Shown piece by piece: positions 25,937 through 34,700 of a stretch of DNA of 64,000 nucleotides. The notes under the pieces are model-generated. The model saw nothing but the letters and a program-made list of their open reading frames with translations. It was not told the origin of the DNA and made no database searches. Within the stretch, counting starts at the first letter, position 1, and every line of letters starts with the position of its first letter. This DNA comes from Selenomonas sp. (GTDB lineage Bacteria; Bacillota; Negativicutes; Selenomonadales; Selenomonadaceae), in the NCBI GenBank assembly GCA_022482925.1, contig JAKVOG010000002.1:124001-188000 (forward strand), in the 5' to 3' direction. Made by a program: the position numbers and the translations under genes.

Positions 25937-27058
25937 ATGAAGCCAGGCTGGATCATGACGATGCTGGTTGTCGTGGGGCTGTTTTTAGGCTCAGCTTCCG
26001 AAGCTATGGCTGATGAAGTTGCTGCTTCGTCAGCCGCTATCCAGTATTTCGGCCGTTGGGCAGCCGATGATGGTTGTCAGCAATGCGGGCAGGGGGCCTG
26101 TTATATCCGGGCAGAATTTACTGGTACCAGCCTGCGGGCTGAGCTTACGGGCACGGCAGGAATCTGGTGGCGGGTAAGTATTGACGGCGGACCATTTCGT
26201 CGTTTTCAGCCGCAGGAACAGCCGGTGATGCTGGCTGAAAATTTACCATCAGGGCGTCATTCCGTACGGTTGGTGCGGTCTACGGAGGGGGCAGCTGGCA
26301 TCAGTATGTTCCGGGGATTCCTCGTGGATGATGGCGCAACGCTATTGGCATTGGAGCAGCGGCAGTCGCGACGGCTGGAGTTCGTAGGTGATTCGATCAC
26401 GGCTGGTGCACATAACGACGGGCCACGGACGGCACACTATCAGGATACGGAAAATACCGATATGGCATTTGGCCCCATATTGGCACGTATGCTCAAGGCT
26501 GATTACAGTGTAGTGGCAAAATCCGGTGTAGGCGTGGTTCGCAACTATGATGAGTCATGGCCATGGCGGGGGAAACACCTTCGCGACTATTATAGCAGGA
26601 CGTTTATCGCACCTGGCCCTGGAGGTGCTGATCCGCGCTGGGATTCCCGGCAATTTCCGGTGGATGGGATCGTCCTGGCGGTCGGGACGAATGATACAAC
26701 GAGCGGACAGATCAGTCCGGTAAAGCCTGTGTTCATTGCCGGCTATTTGCAGCTGCTGGAAACAATCCGTGTACAGCAGCCCGGGGTGCCGATTATCTGC
26801 ATGGAGCCGGTGCCCTACAGAATCCGGCGGGATGTCTGCGACTGGATTCAGGAAGCGGTCCGGCAGCGAAAGGCAGCCGGGGATGCCCAGGTGTATTTCG
26901 TACCAGTCAATGAGGATGGTCCTCTATTGTCGGAAGACGACTTTGCACAGGACTGGACGCATCCGGTCTATACCGGAGCGGTGAAAGTGGCTGAGCATAT
27001 CCGTGACCGGGTAGCCGCGATTCTCGGCTGGATAGAGCCGGAACATGTAGGGGCTTGA
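25937..27058 (+). CDS. Secreted SGNH/CE2-type carbohydrate esterase
   Basis: A 373-residue exported esterase. After a signal peptide (cleaved near AMA-DE), residues about 30-140 form a jelly-roll module of the kind that precedes CE2 esterase domains; the SGNH hydrolase domain follows, with the nucleophile in FVGDSITAG, the Asn-containing VGTNDT, and a C-terminal DWTHP carrying Asp/His. CE2 enzymes deacetylate xylan or glucomannan; given the mannanase 16 kb upstream, acetylated mannan is a plausible substrate, but this is inference. Terminated by the hairpin at 27101. Confidence 0.8.
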   Translation: MKPGWIMTMLVVVGLFLGSASEAMADEVAASSAAIQYFGRWAADDGCQQCGQGACYIRAEFTGTSLRAELTGTAGIWWRVSIDGGPFRRFQPQEQPVMLAENLPSGRHSVRLVRSTEGAAGISMFRGFLVDDGATLLALEQRQSRRLEFVGDSITAGAHNDGPRTAHYQDTENTDMAFGPILARMLKADYSVVAKSGVGVVRNYDESWPWRGKHLRDYYSRTFIAPGPGGADPRWDSRQFPVDGIVLAVGTNDTTSGQISPVKPVFIAGYLQLLETIRVQQPGVPIICMEPVPYRIRRDVCDWIQEAVRQRKAAGDAQVYFVPVNEDGPLLSEDDFAQDWTHPVYTGAVKVAEHIRDRVAAILGWIEPEHVGA

Positions 27059-27100
27059 TTTATCAAGCCCGCTCAGCAGTATGAGTCAATCGTATAGGAA

Positions 27101-27136
27101 ATAGGCTGTCAACTCCAGGAGTTGACAGCCTATTTT
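27101..27136. terminator. Bidirectional terminator
   Basis: ATAGGCTGTCAACTC (27101-27115) pairs perfectly with GAGTTGACAGCCTAT (27119-27133), followed by TTT. It lies between the convergent esterase and DUF4931 genes. Confidence 0.9.
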
Positions 27137-27154
27137 GCTTCATGAATGCCTGGA

Positions 27155-27929
27155 TCAGCTTAGCTGATAAAGGTTGCGGATTTCCCGGACCATTTCGTCG
27201 ATATTGGTCGGACGGACCCGTATGCCATAGCCGACGAAAACCGGTGGTGTGGCAAAGCGTGGCATGAGCTTGATATACACCTGCCCCGAACGGTGATAGA
27301 AGAAGATGTTGTAGCTCTGGCAGAACCGGCTGAAATGCTGCATGAGATAGCTGGCAGCAATCTGGATGAAGTCAGCTATAGGTATTGATAGCGGCTGTGG
27401 ACTGAATCTCATTGGGGATGATGTTCAGCTCCCAGAAGCCGATACGGGGATGATCAGACACGGTGAGATTGACGCCATGGCGATGGCAGATTGATGGCCC
27501 GTCAAATTCCTGCGGGTTGAACAATAGACTGGCGTCCAGCTCCGGGCAGCCGATGAGCTGCATGTGGGGATGACGAATCGTACCGCCGGACATCGGCCCG
27601 TAGTTCTTGAAGAACAGGACATCCGCGTATTTGCCGGAGTTCAGCAGTGATTGCCAGTGCTCCAATCCAAAGCGGATCAGCCGGTGCATGTGCTCGCTGC
27701 TGTAGGCCGGGATGTCGCTTTCGCAAACGCTGCTTTCAATCAGTACGAACTGATCTGCTCCGGTCAGCACATTGTATTTATTGCGCAGCAGGATGATGTC
27801 TCCGTCCGTTGCGAGGATATCGGTCAGATGCTCCCGGTCGCAGAACGGGCAGGCATTGTCCTGATGGATGATGGTTTCCGGCTTTTTATGGCCGATATGC
27901 ATATCGAAATCAATCAGATTTTCGTTCAT
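27155..27929 (-). CDS. GalT/HIT-like protein (DUF4931), one frame break
   Basis: Protein of the galactose-1-phosphate uridylyltransferase-like part of the HIT superfamily (about 257 aa when repaired). It has a CPFCDREH zinc-type motif near residue 28 and the active-site-like RHPHMQ at about 140 (HxHxQ). The first frame ends INTYS at 27372; the overlapping frame continues IADFIQIAASYLMQHF. One extra base near 27380 restores a continuous protein. Start ATG at 27929 is preceded by GAGGGAG. The exact nucleotide-sugar substrate is unknown and no Leloir gene is adjacent. The frame break is probably a sequencing error. Confidence 0.75.
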
Positions 27930-27976
27930 GAGACTCCCTCAGAAATAATAGTGGAAACTTATAGTCGTTATATGGT

Positions 27977-27982
27977 ATAATC
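27977..27982 (+). promoter_or_regulatory. Extended -10 promoter element before the flippase gene
   Basis: TGG-TATAAT with the -10 at 27977-27982; no good -35 is visible at 17 bp. About 95 bp separate it from the GTG start. Confidence 0.45.
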
Positions 27983-28076
27983 CATAGTGTTGCGTACCAC
28001 CATTATAGCGGTATTGCACCAATTTTGCAAAGTGGCTGTGCGGCATGATTTGCTGTGCATCTTAGGATTATAGGCG

Positions 28077-29744
28077 GTGTTTCCAATTAGCAATCATGAA
28101 GTTGAAGAAAAGAAATCCAGCAAGGGCGAGTCGTTTCTCAAAGGAACGTTTATCTTGACCATTGCTGGTTTTGTTGTCAAGGTAATCGGGTCGTTGAACT
28201 GGATTTTTGTATCCCGTATCCTTGGTGGTGAAGGTATCGGTCTTTACCAGATGGCCTTTCCAATCTATTTCTTTGCCATGACGGTGTCGCAGGCAGGTGT
28301 GCCGGTAGCGATTTCCATCATCACGGCAGAGCGGGTGGCCGTGAAGGATATCTATGGAGCCAAGCGGGTATTCAATGTATCCATGGCGCTGATGCTGGTG
28401 ACCGGTCTGGTATTCTCAGTGCTGACGTATTTTGCGGCAGACTGGCTCATTGACTGGCAGTTTGTCCGGGATGCCCGCGCCTATAAATCCATTGTGGTGC
28501 TGGCGCCAACGGTATTCTTCGTGACCTTGCTGGCCAGTTCCCGCGGTTATCTGCAGGGCTGGCAGCGCATGACACCGACGGCTGTCTCGCAGATTGTCGA
28601 GCAGATCTTCCGTGTCATCACGATGATCCTGCTGGCTGAACTTCTGCTGCCATGGGGCCTTGATTATGCATCGGCTGGCGCATCACTGGGTGCACTGGCC
28701 GGAGCGGTGACAGGGCTCATGGTGCTGGTGTACTTCCATTGGAAGCTGAACCGTGATATTGAGCGGGATTATGGTAATGACCTGCAGCCGATGCCGGGCT
28801 CGGACCGGGAACCAGCCTGGCTGATCATCAAGCGCATCTTCAAGTTGTCCCTGCCGGTATCGGCTGCCAGTATCATGCTGCCGGTCGTATCGAATCTGGA
28901 CCTCATGATCGTGCCACAGCGGCTGGAAGTTGCCGGTTACAGTGTCAATGAGGCTACGGAATTGTTCGGTTACCTGACCGGTATGGCTGTGCCACTGGTC
29001 AATCTGTCCTGCATCATCACGGCGTCGATGGCTATGAGCATCGTGCCGGCGATTTCAGAGGCTCGCGCCCTGAAGGACATGAAGCGGGTATTCAATCAGA
29101 CGGCGGCATCGGTCCGTATCTCAAATTTCGTCTGTTTCCCGGCTTTTGTCATTGTGTTTGTATTGGCGACGCCAATCTCGTCGCTCATCTATAATGCGCC
29201 GGGGGCTGGTCCTGCGGTCATGATCTCGGCAGTCAGCATCATCCTGCTGGGATTGCATCAGGTATCTACGGGTATTCTGCAGGGGCTGGGACATCCGACG
29301 ATTCCAATGGTCAATATGATCCTGGCAGCGGTTGCCAAGGTCATCCTGAACTGGGAACTCACCGCCCTGCCGTGGCTGGGCATCATGGGTGCTGCCTGGG
29401 CTACGGCTGCCGACATGGGCGTGGCCGCAATCATCAATCTGATCTTCATCTATAAGTTCATCGGCTATCGTATGGAGATCCCGCAGCTGCTTAAAACAAT
29501 CGCAGCTGCAGCAGTGATGGCGGCTGCGGTCTACTTCTGCTATGACTGGACGATGGCCTGGTGGCATATCGGCGTTCTTTCGACGTTTGGCTCGGTTTTC
29601 TTTGGCTGCGCAGTCTATATTGCCGTCATGCTGCTGATCGGCGGCCTGCTGGAAGATGACCTGCAGCGTATGCCGATGATCGGGCGTATCATGATCAAGT
29701 TCCTGCGCCGCATCGGCGTGTTCAAGACGAGTGAAAATCAATAA
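28077..29744 (+). CDS. SpoVB/MurJ-like polysaccharide flippase (MOP superfamily)
   Basis: A 555-residue polytopic membrane protein with about 14 hydrophobic helices, of the polysaccharide biosynthesis/SpoVB family that flips lipid-linked saccharides such as lipid II. The N-terminal KGTFILTIAGFVVKVIGSLN and SRILGGEGIGLYQMA motifs are typical of SpoVB-like proteins. Start GTG 28077 is the first in-frame candidate; its ribosome-binding site is poor. In a Negativicute it may act in peptidoglycan or envelope glycan export; it need not imply sporulation. Ends in a terminator. Confidence 0.88.
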   Translation: MFPISNHEVEEKKSSKGESFLKGTFILTIAGFVVKVIGSLNWIFVSRILGGEGIGLYQMAFPIYFFAMTVSQAGVPVAISIITAERVAVKDIYGAKRVFNVSMALMLVTGLVFSVLTYFAADWLIDWQFVRDARAYKSIVVLAPTVFFVTLLASSRGYLQGWQRMTPTAVSQIVEQIFRVITMILLAELLLPWGLDYASAGASLGALAGAVTGLMVLVYFHWKLNRDIERDYGNDLQPMPGSDREPAWLIIKRIFKLSLPVSAASIMLPVVSNLDLMIVPQRLEVAGYSVNEATELFGYLTGMAVPLVNLSCIITASMAMSIVPAISEARALKDMKRVFNQTAASVRISNFVCFPAFVIVFVLATPISSLIYNAPGAGPAVMISAVSIILLGLHQVSTGILQGLGHPTIPMVNMILAAVAKVILNWELTALPWLGIMGAAWATAADMGVAAIINLIFIYKFIGYRMEIPQLLKTIAAAAVMAAAVYFCYDWTMAWWHIGVLSTFGSVFFGCAVYIAVMLLIGGLLEDDLQRMPMIGRIMIKFLRRIGVFKTSENQ

Positions 29745-29745
29745 A

Positions 29746-29806
29746 GAAAACGAGCAGTTACTAGTGTACAGACGGATTCATACACTAATGGTACTGCTCG
29801 TTTTTG
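29746..29806 (+). terminator. Terminator after the flippase gene
   Basis: AAAACGAGCAGT (29747-29758) pairs with ACTGCTCGTTTT (29793-29804), with an inner TAGTGTA/TACACTA stem and a T-run. Confidence 0.85.
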
Positions 29807-29819
29807 GGAGGCATATATT

Positions 29820-30698
29820 TTGAAAAAGCTGGTTCTTTTCTATAATCCGGTCTCAGGGCATGCAGCATTCAAGAATAAGCTGGACTGGATTGTCGAGGCC
29901 TTTCAGCGCCGTGGCATACTGTTGATGCTCTACCGTACAAAGAAGGAAGGCAATGAGGATTTTGCCACATTTGTCCGGGAAGTAGAGCCGGATGGCATTC
30001 TGGCCGCTGGTGGCGATGGTACCGTGCATGAGTGCGTCAATATCCTGATGAAACATCAGATCGATCTGCCGCTGGGAATCATCGGCAGCGGTACATCAAA
30101 TGATTTTGCGACCTATCTGAAGATCAATGAAGACATGGAGGCCTATTTTGACCGGATTGCTGCGGGACAGGTACAGCGTGTGGATCTCGGCCGGGTCGGG
30201 GATGAGTATTTCATCAATGTAGCCAGCGCTGGCATGATGACATCCATTGCCCATGAAGTCGACGCACGGCTCAAGAATGCAATGGGCAAGATGGCCTATT
30301 ATATCAAGGGCATCGGGGAACTGCCGAAATTCCGGTCCGTGTCGTTGTCCATTGATGCAGACGATCAGCACTATGATATCGAGGCATTCCTGTTCGTGGT
30401 CATCAACAGTTCGGTTGTCGGCAGCATGAAAAAAGTAGCCGAGAACGTATCGGTTACGGATGGCAAGCTGGATTTGCTGGCAGTCAGCAAATGCGGGATT
30501 CCAAAACTCGTGACGGTTACTGCCGATCTGGTATCGGGCAAGCCGATTTCGGAGAAGGAGTACATCCTGCATCTGCAGGCCAGCCGCTTCAGGATCAGCA
30601 CGACGGAAGTGCTGGAGAGCGATCTGGATGGCGAGGCCGGACCAAATCTGCCGCTTACGATTGAGACCGTGCCTTCAGCAATCGCCGTTTATTGCTGA
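29820..30698 (+). CDS. YegS/DgkB-type diacylglycerol/lipid kinase
   Basis: Soluble lipid kinase of the DAGK catalytic family, 292 aa. N-terminal LFYNPVSGHAAFKNKL and the nucleotide-binding GGDGTVHECVN, followed by GSGTSNDFA, are diagnostic. Family members recycle diacylglycerol to phosphatidic acid; some have other lipid substrates. Start is TTG 29820 with GGGAGG 8 bp upstream. The last 10 bp overlap the end of the convergent tmcAL gene. Confidence 0.88.
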   Translation: MKKLVLFYNPVSGHAAFKNKLDWIVEAFQRRGILLMLYRTKKEGNEDFATFVREVEPDGILAAGGDGTVHECVNILMKHQIDLPLGIIGSGTSNDFATYLKINEDMEAYFDRIAAGQVQRVDLGRVGDEYFINVASAGMMTSIAHEVDARLKNAMGKMAYYIKGIGELPKFRSVSLSIDADDQHYDIEAFLFVVINSSVVGSMKKVAENVSVTDGKLDLLAVSKCGIPKLVTVTADLVSGKPISEKEYILHLQASRFRISTTEVLESDLDGEAGPNLPLTIETVPSAIAVYC

Positions 30699-31984
30699 GG
30701 GAAAAGTGGGGACTGCTGGAAGTCATTGCGGCTGTCCGGCTGCGGCTGGCAGAGATGCCGCAGCTCGGTGGCGATGGTATCATACGCCAGCATTCGCTGG
30801 CAAGGCGTGAGGGAGAGCATTCCTTCACGCCTTTTTGTTGTGGTGAGATACAGGCTGGTCTTGGTTATGAGCGGAATGCGGCTATGCTCTTTGATCTGGC
30901 GGAGCAAAGGACGTCCTTGTGGTCCGGCAGCAAGCAGGCGGGCGTAGAGTGGACCGGTCTGGTCGAATTTGCGGATGTCATCGGCCTGTACGTTCAGCAG
31001 CAGATAGAGCAGGGTGCGTGAGATCCGGCTGGACGGATAGCGCTTCGTGGTGACGGCGCGGATCAGGTCAGCATAGCCGGTGGCACAGCTGCTCTGATCG
31101 AGCAGCCGGTTCTCAAGGCCTTCGTTGATGCCGTGTATCTGACGCAATTCCGGCAGACTGGCCCGGAGCAGCAGGCTGCGCAGCGGGAGCCAGAGCCGTT
31201 CCATCTGTGGCAGTTCCCTGACGGTAAGCTCTTGTATTGCGTCATAGGAAGCTGCTGGCAGTGCAGCCTGCATAGCCAGGCGTTCTGCTGCTGGCAGCTG
31301 GGCGGTAAGGGCAGCCGGCGCATGGTGGAGGTCTGCAATCTTTCGAAGTGTCTGACGGATGGCCGAGGCGCTGGCTGTGTTGGTTTGGAGTGTCGTGTCA
31401 TGGTAGCCCGCTCCGGTACGGGGAATCAGCAGCGGCTGCAGCTGGTTCCCGTCTGAATCAGCTGTCTGTCGCAGACAGCGCAGGTATTCAATGGCGAGGA
31501 TGTTGTTGGGCTGATGCAGGATCGCTGCATCGAGCTCGGTCTGCTCTGCCGTGCAGCTGGTAAGTGCGGTCGCATAGGACTTTCCCTGAGCAATAGCCGT
31601 GTGCAGCTGGTTCTGAAGGCGTTCGTCATCGATGGCTGCCGCACAGGCCTGCAGTGCCGTCAGGCTGTCCGACTCGGCGCCAAAGGCCAGCGTATCGACA
31701 ACCCCCAGCTGCCTTAGCAGGCTTACACCGCCACGGGCAAAATCCTGCGCGCTGCGGCAAGCAAAGACGAAGGGCAGCTCCAGAACCAGATCACAGCCAC
31801 CCTGGATGGCAAGCTCAGCGCGCTGCCATTTATCCAGCAGTGCAGCTTCGCCGCGCTGGGTGAAACTGCCGCTCATGACGGCAACGATCCGGGTATCAGG
31901 GCGCTGCTTCCGGATCTTCCGGATCTGATAGCGATGCCCGTTATGAAAGGGATTGTATTCGGTAATGATGCCTGTGACCTTCAT
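30689..31984 (-). CDS. tmcAL: tRNA(Met) cytidine acetate ligase
   Basis: ATP-dependent enzyme (formerly YlbM/DUF795) that acetylates the wobble C34 of elongator tRNA-Met. The 431-residue protein has the nucleotidyltransferase motif EYNPFHNGHRYQI at the N-terminus, then VMSGSFTQRGEAALLDKW, and LVLELPFVFACRSAQDFA, all typical. Start ATG 31984 is preceded by AGGAGGTCATACC. Convergent with the lipid kinase and divergent from mnmA, another tRNA-modification gene. Confidence 0.92.
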   Translation of the reverse strand: MKVTGIITEYNPFHNGHRYQIRKIRKQRPDTRIVAVMSGSFTQRGEAALLDKWQRAELAIQGGCDLVLELPFVFACRSAQDFARGGVSLLRQLGVVDTLAFGAESDSLTALQACAAAIDDERLQNQLHTAIAQGKSYATALTSCTAEQTELDAAILHQPNNILAIEYLRCLRQTADSDGNQLQPLLIPRTGAGYHDTTLQTNTASASAIRQTLRKIADLHHAPAALTAQLPAAERLAMQAALPAASYDAIQELTVRELPQMERLWLPLRSLLLRASLPELRQIHGINEGLENRLLDQSSCATGYADLIRAVTTKRYPSSRISRTLLYLLLNVQADDIRKFDQTGPLYARLLAAGPQGRPLLRQIKEHSRIPLITKTSLYLTTTKRREGMLSLTPCQRMLAYDTIATELRHLCQPQPDSRNDFQQSPLFPQQ

Positions 31985-32141
31985 GGTATGACCTCCTGAT
32001 TTTCTTCTTCTGATAGTGTATCATGTGGCCCGGGAATCGTCTATACTATCAGGCGAACTTATGTTATACTTAAAGATACGAGTGAAAATGGAAGAGGCAT
32101 GTCTGATACATGTCTGATATAGAAAGCAGGATCATTAAGCT

Positions 32142-33233
32142 ATGGAAAAGAAGAAAGTTGTCGTTGCGATGAGTGGTGGTGTAGACAGCTCACTGACCGC
32201 AGCGCTGCTGGTGGAACAGGGCTATGAGGTCATCGGTATCACGATGCGCCTATCGGAAGAAAGCCGCGATTTCGAGTGCAATGACCGGGGCTGCTGCAGT
32301 CTGGCGAGTGTGGATGATGCCAGACGGGTGGCTGAGATCATCGGCATCCCGCACTATACGGTGAACTTCAAGGAACCATTCCAGTCACAGGTTATCGATT
32401 ATTTCCTGTCGGACTATGCCAAGGGATGGACCCCAAATCCATGTATTGCCTGTAACCGGTACATGAAGTTCGGTCTGCTGCTGGACAAGACGCTGGAACT
32501 TGGCGCAGAATATCTGGCAACTGGTCATTATGCACGGATCAGCCAGGCCGCTGATGGGCGTTATCTGCTGCAAAAAGGTGTGGATACGCATAAGGATCAG
32601 TCCTATGCGCTCTATCATCTGAATCAGCAGAGCCTCAGGCATTTTTTACTGCCACTGGGAGATATGACGAAGGTGCATACCCGGGAACTGGCCGAAAAAT
32701 TCAATCTGCCGGTTGCTCATAAACCGGACAGCCAGGAAATCTGTTTTGTGCCGCATGATGACTACAAAGCCTATCTTCGGGATAAGAATCCATCCTGCCT
32801 GAAGCCGGGGGCTATCGTGGACCGTCAGGGCAATGTACTGGGACACCATGAAGGTGTGCCGCTCTACACGATTGGTCAGCGTAAAGGCCTCGGTATTGCG
32901 GCACCAGAGCCGCTTTACGTCGTGGCGCTGGATATGGATAAGAATCAGGTGATCGTAGGCGGGGCTGATGATGTCTTTGCCAGCAGTCTGATTGCCGGTG
33001 ATCTGAACTGGATTGCGATTGACGGGGTAACGGAGCCGGTCCGCTATGCGGCCAGGATCCGCTATGGCAAGCGGGAAGGGATGGCAAATCTTACCCCACG
33101 GTCTGATGGCCGGCTGCAGGTGGATTTCGATGAACCACAGCGGGCGGTGACACCGGGACAATCGGTGGTGTTCTATGATGACGATACGGTCATCGGCGGA
33201 GGCGTCATCGAGGAAGTCACCCATCATGTCTGA
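32142..33233 (+). CDS. mnmA: tRNA-specific 2-thiouridylase
   Basis: Thiolates U34 of tRNA Lys/Glu/Gln using sulfur from a cysteine desulfurase. 363 aa. PP-loop AMSGGVDSSLTAALL, catalytic Cys in NPCIACNRYMKF (about 102) and the second Cys in SQEICFVPHDDY (about 200). The sulfur donor may be the NifS-type enzyme at 54340. The -10-like TTATACT at 32064-32070 lacks a clear -35. Confidence 0.96.
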   Translation: MEKKKVVVAMSGGVDSSLTAALLVEQGYEVIGITMRLSEESRDFECNDRGCCSLASVDDARRVAEIIGIPHYTVNFKEPFQSQVIDYFLSDYAKGWTPNPCIACNRYMKFGLLLDKTLELGAEYLATGHYARISQAADGRYLLQKGVDTHKDQSYALYHLNQQSLRHFLLPLGDMTKVHTRELAEKFNLPVAHKPDSQEICFVPHDDYKAYLRDKNPSCLKPGAIVDRQGNVLGHHEGVPLYTIGQRKGLGIAAPEPLYVVALDMDKNQVIVGGADDVFASSLIAGDLNWIAIDGVTEPVRYAARIRYGKREGMANLTPRSDGRLQVDFDEPQRAVTPGQSVVFYDDDTVIGGGVIEEVTHHV

Positions 33234-33350
33234 GTACAGCGCGGAAGAAGGAATTTGAGCCCGGAACCGCGAATACTATCACTTGTATATCTGCGCATCT
33301 ATGCGTGCATCGGATGCGTTGAAAAAATGACGAGCTGAAGGAAGGATTGT

Positions 33351-34247
33351 ATGACACTCGATTCGATTAATGAAACGGTAGCAATACTCTATGATATTGA
33401 GAATGCGCCGTTTGAGATGCTGAATTATACATTGGGAAAGGCGCGACGGTTCCAGCCGTGCCGTACGATTGTGGTCTCAGACTGGGAGGCACGTCCGGAG
33501 CAGAAACGCTGGGATAAGCTGATGCGTCGGCCGGGCTTTACATTCCGTCAGATCAGCCGGACCTATCTGGGTAAGAATTCCCTGGATTCGGCAATTTATG
33601 ATTCGGCCAAATTGCTTTATGAGGAAGGCGTACGGAAGTTCTTCATCATCACCACGGATTCTGATTTTGTCCGGATTGCCGAGCAGCTGAATTCCGAGAC
33701 TCCTTCGTACATTATTGGCGTAGGAACAAAACAGGCCAGTGAAATATTGAGAAATGCCTATAATGAGTTCTTTGTATATCCGCCGGAAGAAAAGAAGAAA
33801 GCGGTCAAGGCTGAAACCGGCAAGAAAGAGGAACCATCACCGGCCACTGCTAAAAAAGCAGAAGCACAGTCTAAGCAGCCAGCCAAACAGACGGCCAAGC
33901 AGCCAGCCAAACAGGCGGCCAAGCAGCCAGCCAAACAGGCGGCCAAGCAGCCAGCCAAACAGACGGCCAAGCAGCCAGCCAAACAGGCGGCCAAGCAGCC
34001 AGCCAAACAGGCGGCCAAGCAGCCAGCTAAACAGGCGGCTAAACAGGCGGTCAAGCAGCCGGTTAAGCCGGTGGCTGTACAGCCGACCAGGCAACAGCCA
34101 TTGGCCGGATCGATCAATACGGATGGCAGCCTGACTGTTCGTTTGCCAAAGACCCTGCGCAAATCGCTTGAGGCTCGCCGGCAGGAGGAAGAGGTTTCCC
34201 TGGATGAGCTGGTGACCTATCTCATCATGCGTGGTTTGTCCCATTAA
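33351..34247 (+). CDS. NYN-domain protein with octapeptide repeat and C-terminal RHH-like domain
   Basis: A 298-residue cytosolic protein with three parts. Residues about 8-145 are a NYN/LabA (PIN-like) nuclease-type domain: YDIEN (first Asp), SDWEAR, then TDSDF with the second acidic pair, and IGVGTKQASE. Residues about 150-240 are Lys/Ala/Gln-rich, dominated by seven copies of the octapeptide KQPAKQ(A/T)A. Residues about 255-298 (LTVRLPKTLRKSLEARRQ...) resemble a ribbon-helix-helix DNA-binding unit. NYN proteins are probable RNases; the basic spacer suggests nucleic-acid contact. Same direction as the DUF3783 gene 18 bp downstream. Function unknown. Confidence 0.72.
   Translation: MTLDSINETVAILYDIENAPFEMLNYTLGKARRFQPCRTIVVSDWEARPEQKRWDKLMRRPGFTFRQISRTYLGKNSLDSAIYDSAKLLYEEGVRKFFIITTDSDFVRIAEQLNSETPSYIIGVGTKQASEILRNAYNEFFVYPPEEKKKAVKAETGKKEEPSPATAKKAEAQSKQPAKQTAKQPAKQAAKQPAKQAAKQPAKQTAKQPAKQAAKQPAKQAAKQPAKQAAKQAVKQPVKPVAVQPTRQQPLAGSINTDGSLTVRLPKTLRKSLEARRQEEEVSLDELVTYLIMRGLSH
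33873..34040 (+). repeat. 24-bp coding minisatellite, seven units
   Basis: Seven consecutive 24-bp units start AAGCAGCCAGCC and encode KQPAKQAA or KQPAKQTA; degenerate copies continue to about 34073. Units 1-6 are identical except one position, with ACA GAC GG in units 1 and 4 and ACA GGC GG in 2, 3, 5 and 6. That is a higher-order 72-bp period, pointing to block duplication at the DNA level. Unit 7 has two synonymous changes. Confidence 0.92.
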
Positions 34248-34265
34248 TAAAAAGGAGAATTTTGG

Positions 34266-34694
34266 ATGAAGCGAAAAGAACAAGTTTTATTCTATCAATT
34301 CAAAGATGAGGATAAGCTGGCTCTGGCCCGCAAGACATTGAACAAGCTGGGGATATCTTCCCGGGTACTGCCGGATGAGGCCTGGCGCGAGAAAGTCGGG
34401 TACCTGTTAGGGGAAAAGGGCTTCAAGAGTGCAGCTGCACCGGCAGCAGAGGATACATTCGTATTCCCGCATGAAGTGATGATCCTGCAGAATATCCGTA
34501 ACAAACGGCTGGATGAGGTCCTGATGGCCCTGAAGGAAGCCGGCGTTCCTCATATCCGGTTCAAGTCTGTGGTGACGCCGTTCAATATGCTATGGACGCT
34601 GCAACGTCTGTGTATGACGATACAGAAAGAGCATGCATTCATGCTTCAGCAGGAAGCAAAAAAAGAAAATGACAATAAAGAAGCGGAGAAATAA
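34266..34694 (+). CDS. DUF3783-family protein
   Basis: A 142-residue cytosolic protein that fits DUF3783, a small family found in Clostridia and Negativicutes with no known function. Visible features: N-terminal QVLFYQFKDEDKLALARKTL, a central acidic/hydrophobic segment and a conserved end MALKEAGVPHIRFKSVVTP. AAAAGGAG precedes ATG 34266. It sits 18 bp after the NYN gene and 6 bp before a membrane coiled-coil gene, so the three are likely cotranscribed. Confidence 0.7.
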   Translation: MKRKEQVLFYQFKDEDKLALARKTLNKLGISSRVLPDEAWREKVGYLLGEKGFKSAAAPAAEDTFVFPHEVMILQNIRNKRLDEVLMALKEAGVPHIRFKSVVTPFNMLWTLQRLCMTIQKEHAFMLQQEAKKENDNKEAEK

Positions 34695-34700
34695 TATCCC

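Noticed and set aside
28077..29744. Evidence of sporulation from the SpoVB-like gene
   Set aside because: The family is widespread in non-sporulating Firmicutes; no other sporulation-specific gene is seen.
33873..34040. Possible CRISPR array
   Set aside because: The 24-bp units are contiguous with no spacers and are in frame inside a protein.
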